Positions 1 to 5,324 of a DNA stretch of 8,847 nucleotides are shown piece after piece. Below the pieces are notes generated by a model. It saw only the letters and a program-made list of their open reading frames with translations, ran no database searches and was not told the DNA's origin. This stretch comes from Oscillospiraceae bacterium (GTDB lineage: Bacteria; Bacillota; Clostridia; Oscillospirales; Ruminococcaceae). The DNA lies in assembly GCA_014796735.1 (NCBI GenBank), contig JAAVIG010000083.1, positions 1 through 8,847 on the forward strand, written 5' to 3'. How positions within the stretch are numbered: position 1 is the first letter of the stretch; every line of letters starts with the position of its first letter. Made by a program: the position numbers and the translations under genes.

Positions 1-97
1 GTTCCTGCTCCGCGTCAGCCCGACTTGAAATATCCGCATATTCCTGCGTCGGGACTTCCTTGATCAGAAACGCCCCGCCCGCCGGCTTTGTCTTATT
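1..97 (-). other. Open frame without start codon, possible gene remnant at window edge
   Basis: On the minus strand, a frame stays open from a TAA at 98-100 to the left edge (32 codons). It has no ATG, GTG or TTG before it runs off the window. The conceptual peptide contains GGAFLIKEV, which weakly recalls the N-terminal KGGSFL(I/L)E segment of some anaerobic acyl-CoA dehydrogenases; this is recollection, not an alignment. The stretch is visibly richer in G+C than the AT-rich sequence at 98-128. It lies just downstream of the terminator of the surface-protein gene. It could be a decayed gene start, a gene with a mutated start codon, or chance. A plus-strand frame is also open over most of this stretch, which weakens the case. 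Confidence 0.2.
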
Positions 98-123
98 TTA
101 ATCGAGAATTAGTATAAAACCGT

Positions 124-172
124 AAAAAAGGCTTGCCGAAAAACCTCATACGGCGGGATTTTCGGCAAGCCT
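124..172 (-). terminator. Rho-independent terminator of the surface-protein gene
   Basis: A perfect 14-bp stem pairs 129-142 with 159-172 around a 16-nt loop. On the minus strand it is followed by a run of U (A124-A129 on the plus strand). It starts 10 nt after the stop codon of the 182-1096 gene, the expected place for an intrinsic terminator. Confidence 0.92.
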
Positions 173-181
173 AATATTGTT

Positions 182-1096
182 TTATTTTCTTTTCTTTACA
201 ACAATTATTATAACAACAGCTGCCAGCAATACAACAATAATCACAATTACGATTATTAAAACAGGACTGCTGCCCGAGGGCTCAGACGAGCTGTCCGACG
301 CATTGGACTGCTGTATCTCTTCGGTAGTGGTATTGGCAGCGGTTTCGGTCGATTCCTCGGCAGTTGTCTGCTGTTCCTCGGTGGTTTCCGTTTCCTCGGC
401 GGGAATATCGTCGGTATTATTATCATTTGCATCGGAAGCACTTTCTTCTTCGATAAATTTTATTGGCTCTCCTCCGTTAAAAGCACATTCCTCAACCGAA
501 TGGGAAATCTTGGACTGACGAACTCCGAGAAACTCAAAGGCTAAATTATCATATTTAAATCCCGTCATGTCATCATTGCCGATTCCGTTAAAGCAAAGCT
601 CCAAAATTCCGACTCTGACCAGATTTTCTCCCCAAAAGTCCGTTGCCGCATCCGCCATTGCCCTGAACGGCACCGCCAGCTCGTATGTTCCGTCGCGGTC
701 GATCGTATATACATATTCCGTCCCGACCGCGTTAATATAATCGTCTTGACTCCAGATGCTCAATTCCTCGTTGTCTCCCTCTTCATCTCCGTATGCCTGA
801 TAACCGGGAAAAACGGTGAAAGGTTCTTCCACGCCGCTAACGGAAAATTTAACGATTAGATCCTGGATGCCTTCTCCGTACAACGATTCGCCGGGAGTAT
901 TATAGAGAGAAGCCTCGTTGTAAGGATTCCACAGGTGCGCCCATGCCGTATTGTTTTTTTCATAGGTAAAGCAGGATGCCGATGTATGTCCTTCAAGGGT
1001 CTCAAGCTCCAATTCTGACGCGTAAACGGAAGTGCATATAAGCGATAACGCTGTAGCCGCGGATAAAACCAAAACAGCTGTCTTTGCTTTCTTCAT
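182..1096 (-). CDS. Secreted, membrane-anchored surface protein of unknown function
   Basis: The 304-residue product has an N-terminal signal peptide: Lys-rich start, hydrophobic core at about 7-22, likely cleavage after VYA at about 26. A globular region rich in Trp, Tyr and acidic residues follows at about 27-195, then a low-complexity acidic Ser/Thr/Glu/Asn linker at about 216-277. A C-terminal transmembrane helix at about 279-300 ends in a KKRK stop-transfer tail. The order (signal, exported domain, flexible linker, anchor) indicates a protein displayed outside the membrane and spaced through the cell wall. The aromatic-rich, probably beta-strand domain could be a carbohydrate- or protein-binding module, but I do not recognise its family and see no catalytic motif. 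The ATG at 1096 is preceded by GAAAGG about 14 nt upstream, a rather long spacing. The gene is monocistronic, with its own promoter (1213-1241) and terminator (124-172). Confidence 0.85.
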   Translation of the reverse strand: MKKAKTAVLVLSAATALSLICTSVYASELELETLEGHTSASCFTYEKNNTAWAHLWNPYNEASLYNTPGESLYGEGIQDLIVKFSVSGVEEPFTVFPGYQAYGDEEGDNEELSIWSQDDYINAVGTEYVYTIDRDGTYELAVPFRAMADAATDFWGENLVRVGILELCFNGIGNDDMTGFKYDNLAFEFLGVRQSKISHSVEECAFNGGEPIKFIEEESASDANDNNTDDIPAEETETTEEQQTTAEESTETAANTTTEEIQQSNASDSSSEPSGSSPVLIIVIVIIVVLLAAVVIIIVVKKRK

Positions 1097-1212
1097 AGAT
1101 ATAAACCTGTCCTTTCAAATAATCAAATAAGCTTTAATATTCGCCGCATTTTTTATTAACACAATATTACGGTGCTTTGTAATCATCGATTCGGTTAATA
1201 TTTTCTATGGAT

Positions 1213-1241
1213 AATATAGCATAAAAGTGTTAAAAAAGCAA
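1213..1241 (-). promoter_or_regulatory. Extended -10 sigma-A promoter of the surface-protein gene
   Basis: Reading the minus strand, TTGCTT (1236-1241) is followed after exactly 17 bp by TATATT (1213-1218), with the TGC of an extended -10 directly in front. Transcription would start near 1206 and leave an untranslated leader of about 110 nt before the ATG at 1096. I recognise no riboswitch in that leader. The rest of the 1097-1319 gap is AT-rich and shows no gene. Confidence 0.7.
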
Positions 1242-1319
1242 GCGATTATTAAAAAAACAATTTTTTTGAGATTTCCTTAAGAAAGATGTGAAAGTATCAA
1301 CCTTTGATTTTGAACCGTA

Positions 1320-2087
1320 TCAGTTTATAAGATTAACGGTAAGTATTGCGATACCGAGTATCAGCAAAATAACTCCCACGACCCTGTTAAGCACCATAGG
1401 CTTTGCTTTATTGGCGATTTTTGAAGCTATCAGCGCAAAAGTAAGAGTTGACAAGACGCACACGATAAGATATTTTAAGTCTGGCATGCCGCCTATGGCG
1501 AAGTGGCTTACCGAGCCGGTCAAAGCGGTAAACGCCATTATAAACACGCTTGTACCCACCGCAGTCTTAAGCTCGTAGCCCATGACAATGGTAAGCAGCA
1601 TAAGCATCATCATACCGCCGCCGGCACCGACAAAGCCGCAGATAAAGCCCACAATCGAGCCGCCTATGACAGATTGGACGATTCGCTTTTTTGCGGAAAC
1701 GGCGGCCATGCTTTCCTTTGTTGTGACAACGGGCTTTACTATGAACTTGATGCCGAGTATCATTGTCATAAAGGTGCTGAAGCTTCCCATAACGGTGGTA
1801 GGTACAAGGCTCGATACCCAGCTTCCCACCACGGTAAACAGAAGCACGCATATCATCATTATAAGTCCGTTTTTTACGTCGATATTTTTGTTTTTCTTAT
1901 ATGTCCACGCACTCGCCGCGCTTGCGAGAACATCGCTTGCAAGGGCTATACCGACAGCGGCGTACGGGTCAACGTTCAGAAAGGTGATAAGCATGGGCGA
2001 TATTACCGCCGCCGCGCTCATTCCCGCAAAGCCCGTGCCAAGTCCCGCGCCGAGTCCCGCTATAATGCAGATGATTATTTCGAACAT
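1320..2087 (-). CDS. TauE/SafE-family membrane exporter (sulfite/sulfonate-type permease)
   Basis: This 255-residue, highly hydrophobic protein has about eight membrane segments arranged as two related halves. The first half carries GxGxGFAGMSAA at about 13-27, then AVGIALASD at about 44-52. The second carries GFICGFVGAGGG at about 147-158, then AVGTSVF at about 176-182. This duplicated glycine-rich pattern and the length fit the TauE/SafE (formerly DUF81) family. Members move sulfite, sulfoacetate or other small organic or sulfur anions across the cytoplasmic membrane, but most, including this one, have no proven substrate. The ATG at 2087 has AAAGGA about 8 nt upstream. The gene is transcribed alone from the promoter at 2127-2155. 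I see no GC-rich terminator after its stop codon, only an all-A/T inverted repeat at 1251-1267. No sulfur-metabolism gene lies in the window to suggest the cargo. Confidence 0.9.
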   Translation of the reverse strand: MFEIIICIIAGLGAGLGTGFAGMSAAAVISPMLITFLNVDPYAAVGIALASDVLASAASAWTYKKNKNIDVKNGLIMMICVLLFTVVGSWVSSLVPTTVMGSFSTFMTMILGIKFIVKPVVTTKESMAAVSAKKRIVQSVIGGSIVGFICGFVGAGGGMMMLMLLTIVMGYELKTAVGTSVFIMAFTALTGSVSHFAIGGMPDLKYLIVCVLSTLTFALIASKIANKAKPMVLNRVVGVILLILGIAILTVNLIN

Positions 2088-2121
2088 TGTTTTTTCCTTT
2101 CTTTGTACAATAAGGTTAATT

Positions 2122-2133
2122 GTAAAATTTTAC
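2122..2133. promoter_or_regulatory. Perfect 12-bp palindrome over the -10 of the TauE/SafE promoter
   Basis: The sequence GTAAAATTTTAC is fully self-complementary and covers the whole -10 hexamer of the promoter at 2127-2155. A dimeric repressor bound here would block RNA polymerase, so it is a candidate operator. AT-rich promoters sometimes produce such palindromes by chance, and no regulator gene adjoins it. Confidence 0.35.
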
Positions 2134-2155
2134 CATATATGTAAAGTAAAGTCAA
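2127..2155 (-). promoter_or_regulatory. Near-consensus sigma-A promoter of the TauE/SafE gene
   Basis: On the minus strand, TTGACT (2150-2155) is followed after 17 bp by TAAAAT (2127-2132), with TGG of an extended -10 in front. Each hexamer differs from consensus at one position. The start would be near 2120, giving a leader of about 33 nt that contains the ribosome binding site. Confidence 0.8.
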
Positions 2156-2167
2156 TGAAAAAAAGAT

Positions 2168-2204
2168 GAAAAAACAGCCTGCCGCAAGCAAAGCGGCAGA
2201 CTGT
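2168..2204 (-). terminator. Rho-independent terminator of the first ECF module
   Basis: A 12-bp stem with one C-A mismatch pairs 2174-2185 with 2193-2204 around a 7-nt loop. On the minus strand it is followed by U residues (A2169-A2174 on the plus strand). It lies about 48 nt after the stop codon of the anti-sigma-like gene and just upstream of the TauE/SafE promoter. Confidence 0.88.
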
Positions 2205-2251
2205 CTGATGTGGCGTGTTTATTATCTTAGCTTAGATTTTAATATTACCGA

Positions 2252-2923
2252 TTAAATCAAATCTCCTTTTCTTGCATAAGCATGTGCTAATCTTATATTT
2301 TCAGCGTCCAAATTTATATCCTCGTCTCCGAGTTTAAATTCACAGTCACCGTTACCTTTAAGTACCTCCTCAATGGAGAGGACAGGGGAAGTCTCAACGT
2401 CAAAATAAGATCTCATCGCATCAAGCGCCTCGGGTGCCGCATCATAGAAAATATCAAAGCCGCCCGCTTCGTTTTCCGTCCACTCGATATAGTCACGCGC
2501 TATAAAATGCTCCTCACCGTTTTCATCAATGACGAATATGCTATAAAGCTCCTTTGTGCCGTCCGTTAACGCTTCGTCGGATATACAGTCAGTCGAAGCG
2601 AAGGAGAAGCCGCCCGTCAGCGTCTCGTCGAATGTACTGCTTGTGTCGGATATATTGCTCGTTAAAGCACTGTCGGAAATTGCGTTGGCGGAAACAAGTG
2701 ACATTGTACCCAAAGACGCTATCGCCGCGGCTATAATAAATGAACGTGCTATACTGCGTTTTTTCATTGGTGTTACCTCGCTTTCTCCGCATACGTTCAA
2801 ATCCGTTTCAGCCGAATTTTCACGTATGCTCTTTAAAACAGCGGCTTTGATATTATCAACGCGCTCTTTGTCCGCCTGCTCCGATTTGATCGGAGGGTTA
2901 TTTTCAAAAAATCCGTCAAACAT
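2252..2923 (-). CDS. One-pass membrane protein, probable anti-sigma partner of the ECF factor
   Basis: The product is 223 residues from the ATG at 2923. Residues 1-56 are charged and helix-prone, with no Cys/His zinc-binding anti-sigma motif. A KKR cluster at about 54-56 precedes one transmembrane segment at about 57-79. About 140 mostly acidic residues then lie outside the membrane. This positive-inside topology and the coupling to a sigma gene suggest an anti-sigma factor: the cytoplasmic part would hold the sigma factor and the outer part would sense a signal. I do not recognise the outer domain. A TTG at 2929 is also in frame, but only 2 nt separate it from the GGGG of the ribosome binding site, whereas the ATG at 2923 lies 8 nt away, so I chose the ATG. 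The start overlaps the sigma stop codon by 8 nt (ATGTTTGA), indicating translational coupling. Confidence 0.75.
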   Translation of the reverse strand: MFDGFFENNPPIKSEQADKERVDNIKAAVLKSIRENSAETDLNVCGESEVTPMKKRSIARSFIIAAAIASLGTMSLVSANAISDSALTSNISDTSSTFDETLTGGFSFASTDCISDEALTDGTKELYSIFVIDENGEEHFIARDYIEWTENEAGGFDIFYDAAPEALDAMRSYFDVETSPVLSIEEVLKGNGDCEFKLGDEDINLDAENIRLAHAYARKGDLI

Positions 2924-3479
2924 GATCAAAGCCCCTTTCCGTTAAGTATTCTTTCAGCCCGACCCGGGTTCGGGTAAGCTCACAGCGCACCGTACTCGGA
3001 TTCAGGTTCATTTTTTGTCCTATCTCGGAGGTTTTCTCCCCGTAAAAATAAAATCTCAGAAAAATTTCCTTTTGCTTTTTTGTCACCTCGGACAATCCTT
3101 GCTCGAGACAACGGAGCATTTGCGACATTTCCACGCTTTCGGCAAGGTCAAAATCGCTTGCCGCTTCCACTTCCTCTATATCCTCGGCAGAGGGCGCAAG
3201 CGACCTGAAACGGTTCTTGACGGCGTTTCTCGCTATTGCGGATATGTAGGGCTTCAAGCCGCAGTCCGAGTCGAGCCGTTCTCTGCTTTGCCACAGCCTG
3301 ATAAACACGTCCGCCGCAAGCTCCTCCATATCTTCCCCGCTTAATCTGTCCCTTGAGAAATTGCGTATAACGGTACAGACGTATCCCGAAAAGTCCTCGA
3401 TTATCTTTTCGATCGCCGATACGTCGCCGTTTTTTAAGGAAGAGATCAGCATATTTTCTTTTACGGTTTCGTTTTTCAC
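2916..3479 (-). CDS. ECF-family RNA polymerase sigma factor (first module)
   Basis: The 187-residue protein has the two-domain layout of group 4 (extracytoplasmic function) sigma factors. Region 2 spans about 25-93 with MEELAADVFIRLWQSRERLD, followed by the PYISAIARNAVKNRFR segment. A variable acidic linker covers about 95-115. Region 4, a helix-turn-helix for the -35 element, covers about 128-180, including KQKEIFLRFYFYG and TSEIGQKMNLNPSTVRCELTR. It would direct RNA polymerase to a small regulon. The start is a GTG at 3479 with GGAGG 5 nt upstream; no better ATG lies nearby (the first in-frame Met is residue 10). The downstream membrane gene overlaps its stop codon and is the likely anti-sigma. 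Control may be autoregulatory through the TGTAAG element at 3532-3537, but a matching CGTC-type -10 is absent. Confidence 0.92.
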   Translation of the reverse strand: MKNETVKENMLISSLKNGDVSAIEKIIEDFSGYVCTVIRNFSRDRLSGEDMEELAADVFIRLWQSRERLDSDCGLKPYISAIARNAVKNRFRSLAPSAEDIEEVEAASDFDLAESVEMSQMLRCLEQGLSEVTKKQKEIFLRFYFYGEKTSEIGQKMNLNPSTVRCELTRTRVGLKEYLTERGFDHV

Positions 3480-3548
3480 ATTTTCCTCCGATTGCCGCGC
3501 AGCTTAAAGAGGTTTGTTCCTTGCCCCTTCACTTACATATACACAGGC

Positions 3549-3579
3549 TTTTGAAAAATGCTGCAATATTTTGAAAAAT
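3549..3579. repeat. Two 11-bp direct repeats 20 bp apart upstream of the first sigma gene
   Basis: The sequence TTTTGAAAAAT occurs at 3549-3559 and again at 3569-3579, exactly 20 bp start to start, about two helical turns. The repeats sit 70-100 bp upstream of the sigma start codon and reach the last base pairs of the transporter gene. They could be an UP-like element or a binding site. The core, read on the minus strand as TTTTTCAA, also occurs upstream of the second ECF sigma gene at about 8420-8427. Confidence 0.45.
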
Positions 3580-4293
3580 TTACCCCATTTTTTCTTTTTT
3601 GTCAAGTCTGTTCTTTACTCTACGCGCAAGGTAGATAACGGGAGTGTCTAAAAGTGAGGTAAAAACGAAAATTATGTAGGAGGACAGGAAAATCGAGATA
3701 ATGGTCTGCATATCATAGGTGCCGTAAAAAGCGAGAAGAGTAAACAGCAGGGTGTTCAATATCTGGCTGATAAGCGTTGAGCCGTTGTTTCTCAGCCACA
3801 GAAAGCTTTTTTTGTTTCCGCACTTCTTTTCGGTAAACGCCCACCACTTATGGTAAAGCCACACGTCAAACACCTGACTTACCGCGTATACTGCAAGTGA
3901 GGATATCAACATTCGGGGAGTGCTTGAAAATACCGTGTTAAACGCGTTATATACCGTATCGTTTTCGCTTGGAACGTATAAAAGCCAGCTTTGGCTTAAC
4001 AAAAGAAAAAACAGGGAAGCAAAAACGCCTATCCAAACGGCTTTGTTCGCCGCCTTTTTGCTTTCGTATTCCGACAGGATATCGGTGATCAGAAAGGTAG
4101 AGGCAAAAAGCACGTTTCCCAAGGTTTGCTCCGCGCCGAAGGCGTTCACTAAAATAAGCACCTCGATATTGGCAAGCACCGTTACGATCGCGGAAAGGCA
4201 GTACAGACCCGTTTTTCCGAAAAAAAGGTAGGATAAAAGCACACAGGAAAAAATAAATATTACCGAGCCTATCAGTAAAAGTTCGTTTGTCAT
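3580..4293 (-). CDS. yhhQ: YhhQ/VUT-family queuosine-precursor transporter
   Basis: This 237-residue integral membrane protein has about six transmembrane segments. It carries family hallmarks of the former DUF165 (VUT) group: NVLFASTFLITDILSE at about 60-75 followed by KKAANKAVWIG, a QVFDVWLYHKWW segment at about 140-151, and WLRNNGSTLISQILNT at about 166-181. Characterised YhhQ proteins import queuosine precursors (preQ0, preQ1 or queuine). The gene starts 17 nt after the stop codon of the radical SAM gene with a good AAAGGAG about 9 nt before the ATG, so the two form an operon. Beside a QueL-like enzyme, queuine is the most likely cargo; this is inferred from context. No strong terminator follows. 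Only a weak A/T hairpin lies before the first ECF sigma gene, so some read-through is possible. Confidence 0.88.
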   Translation of the reverse strand: MTNELLLIGSVIFIFSCVLLSYLFFGKTGLYCLSAIVTVLANIEVLILVNAFGAEQTLGNVLFASTFLITDILSEYESKKAANKAVWIGVFASLFFLLLSQSWLLYVPSENDTVYNAFNTVFSSTPRMLISSLAVYAVSQVFDVWLYHKWWAFTEKKCGNKKSFLWLRNNGSTLISQILNTLLFTLLAFYGTYDMQTIISIFLSSYIIFVFTSLLDTPVIYLARRVKNRLDKKEKMG

Positions 4294-4310
4294 TTTTGAA
4301 GTCTCCTTTT

Positions 4311-5006
4311 TTAATCTCCGACTCCGAAGTCGGTATTGTTAAGCAGAATATCGATTCTGTAATCGTCTTTGTACTTCGGATAAAGCAGATTTACAAAATC
4401 CGTGATGACCGCCTTGTCGGGCAGTATCGGTGTGCTGTTTTTGCACATTATGTTCAGACAAATTCGCTCAAAATATTTTAGCCCCGTTTCTATGTCCTTT
4501 TCCATGGAAGCCGCGCTTTGACCGCTTATTCCAAACAGAAAATTGGCTTCGTCAAAGTGTTCGCTGATTATCCCGGGGTCTTTTTCGCTTATCCCCTTTT
4601 TAAGGATATTTTCCCTGAAACCGTGATCAAAGCTTTCGAGCCCTAATTTCAGCTTAAGCTCAAAATCGGAAAAGTCCTTTCTTAAAGCGGGGATCTTGTT
4701 TTTGTACAGATAATGGGCTTCAAAGTGGAGGACGCGGATTTTCTTTTTAAGGCTTGTTTCCTTGATAAAATCAAGGGTCCTTTCGTCAAGCTCGAAAACC
4801 GAGCCGCTGTTTATTATCTCCAAGTCGCCGTATTCGCCCGTGACCTTGCTTAAGATCTCCTTGTTCAAAGCAAAGTTTTCCTTTTCATCGGCGCATTTGT
4901 CGGAGTGGTAATCGCAAAAGGCGCATTTCTTGTAAACGCAGCCCTTTCCTCTTAACAGCACGATCTCTCTTTTTCTTTTTTCGTTGATTTTACTGTATCT
5001 TTCCAT
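4311..5006 (-). CDS. queL: Radical SAM enzyme, probable queuine lyase
   Basis: The 231-residue protein has the cysteine cluster for a 4Fe-4S centre near its N terminus: C23, C28 and C31 followed by D-Y, spaced C-x4-C-x2-C rather than the usual C-x3-C-x2-C. LEIINSGSVFELDE at about 62-75 and KLKLGLESFDHGFRENILKKGI at about 118-139 match the SAM-binding and barrel motifs of radical SAM enzymes. A short, stand-alone radical SAM protein in an operon with a YhhQ transporter fits QueL, the queuine lyase described in clostridia, which turns salvaged queuine into preQ1 for insertion into tRNA. Other radical SAM functions are possible because the substrate residues cannot be checked here. The start is odd: the ATG lies 14 nt past the stem of the noncoding RNA terminator, directly after its U-rich tail, and shows no clear Shine-Dalgarno. 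Expression may depend on read-through of that terminator. Confidence 0.7.
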   Translation of the reverse strand: MERYSKINEKRKREIVLLRGKGCVYKKCAFCDYHSDKCADEKENFALNKEILSKVTGEYGDLEIINSGSVFELDERTLDFIKETSLKKKIRVLHFEAHYLYKNKIPALRKDFSDFELKLKLGLESFDHGFRENILKKGISEKDPGIISEHFDEANFLFGISGQSAASMEKDIETGLKYFERICLNIMCKNSTPILPDKAVITDFVNLLYPKYKDDYRIDILLNNTDFGVGD

Positions 5007-5014
5007 AATAAAAT

Positions 5015-5036
5015 AAAAAAGCGTCCCTAAGGACGC
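5015..5036 (-). terminator. Rho-independent terminator of the noncoding RNA
   Basis: A 6-bp GCGTCC/GGACGC stem (5021-5026 with 5031-5036) with a 4-nt loop is followed on the minus strand by six U (A5015-A5020 on the plus strand), then more U-rich sequence. It ends about 8 nt before the radical SAM start codon, so it can also act as an attenuator for that operon. Confidence 0.85.
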
Positions 5037-5241
5037 AGTGACAGAGCCGTATGCTATGCCGATTCCATTTTAACCTGACGTAATTACCCACAGGTTAAAA
5101 TGGAATCGCACCCAAAACACTGATCTCTTTCTAAAGGGATCAGTATAAATTGCGGCAGCGCAATGGCATACGGCGGGTTTCCTATACTTCCTTAGTTTTG
5201 ATTCCGGGGGTTGCCCGAGGCAGGATGGTTACGAACTGCCT
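5015..5241 (-). ncRNA. Strongly expressed, multi-branched structured noncoding RNA, family unassigned
   Basis: A transcript of about 227 nt is bounded by a perfect promoter (5248-5276) and a terminator (5015-5036), with no credible reading frame. Visible helices, 5' to 3': a GGCAG/CTGCC hairpin (5236-5240 with 5219-5223); a CGGG/CCCG hairpin (5214-5217 with 5205-5208); a largely unpaired A-rich stretch (5175-5204); and a 9-bp closing stem (5166-5174 with 5046-5054). The closing stem encloses three hairpins: 6 bp with a tetraloop (5149-5164), 7 bp plus 3 bp (5119-5144), and a perfect 17 bp (5061-5077 with 5091-5107). A 6-bp CAAAAC/GTTTTG pairing (5195-5200 with 5113-5118) would cross the closing stem as a pseudoknot. 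Size, independence and fold make the clostridial raiA-motif RNA one hypothesis. The branched fold argues against the rod-like 6S RNA, and no RNase P, tmRNA or SRP RNA signature is seen. Confidence 0.8.
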
Positions 5242-5247
5242 GTTTAT

Positions 5248-5276
5248 ATTATACAGCGGAGGGGCGGGTTTGTCAA
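5248..5276 (-). promoter_or_regulatory. Perfect consensus sigma-A promoter of the noncoding RNA
   Basis: On the minus strand, TTGACA (5271-5276) and TATAAT (5248-5253) are separated by exactly 17 bp, an exact match to both consensus hexamers. The predicted start is an A at 5241, immediately before the first hairpin of the RNA. Such a promoter implies an abundant RNA. Confidence 0.93.
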
Positions 5277-5283
5277 GAGCAAG

Positions 5284-5312
5284 AAAATCCCGAATTTGTC
5301 GTTCGGGATTTT
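5284..5312 (-). terminator. Rho-independent terminator of the second ECF module
   Basis: A perfect 11-bp stem (5284-5294 with 5302-5312) with a 7-nt loop ends in a U-rich tract on the minus strand, 13 nt after the stop codon of the 822-residue membrane protein. It insulates that operon from the noncoding RNA promoter, whose -35 begins 8 bp further on. Confidence 0.9.
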
Positions 5313-5324
5313 TATGCAAGTAAT

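Noticed and set aside
107..119. TATACT sequence as a promoter toward the left edge
   Set aside because: No reasonable -35 element lies 16-18 bp upstream on the minus strand; that position falls in the terminator hairpin.
1251..1267. A7-CAA-T7 inverted repeat as terminator of the TauE/SafE gene
   Set aside because: The stem would be entirely A-U and very weak, and it lies next to the -35 of the next promoter; it is not a convincing intrinsic terminator.
1503..2169. Long plus-strand open frames opposite the TauE/SafE gene
   Set aside because: They are antisense shadows of a clear membrane-protein gene; their translations show no domain structure and no ribosome binding site.
2927..2929. TTG start for the first anti-sigma-like gene
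   Set aside because: It is only 2 nt from the G-rich ribosome binding site, while the ATG at 2923 has 8-nt spacing.
5015..5241. preQ1 riboswitch controlling the queuine salvage operon
   Set aside because: The genes invite it, but I could not find a compact preQ1-type aptamer. The RNA is much longer, multi-branched and driven by a perfect promoter. Regulation by some other means remains open.
5015..5241. 6S RNA, tmRNA, RNase P RNA or SRP RNA
   Set aside because: The fold is multi-branched rather than a long rod with a central bubble, and the conserved sequence landmarks of tmRNA, RNase P and SRP RNA are not visible.
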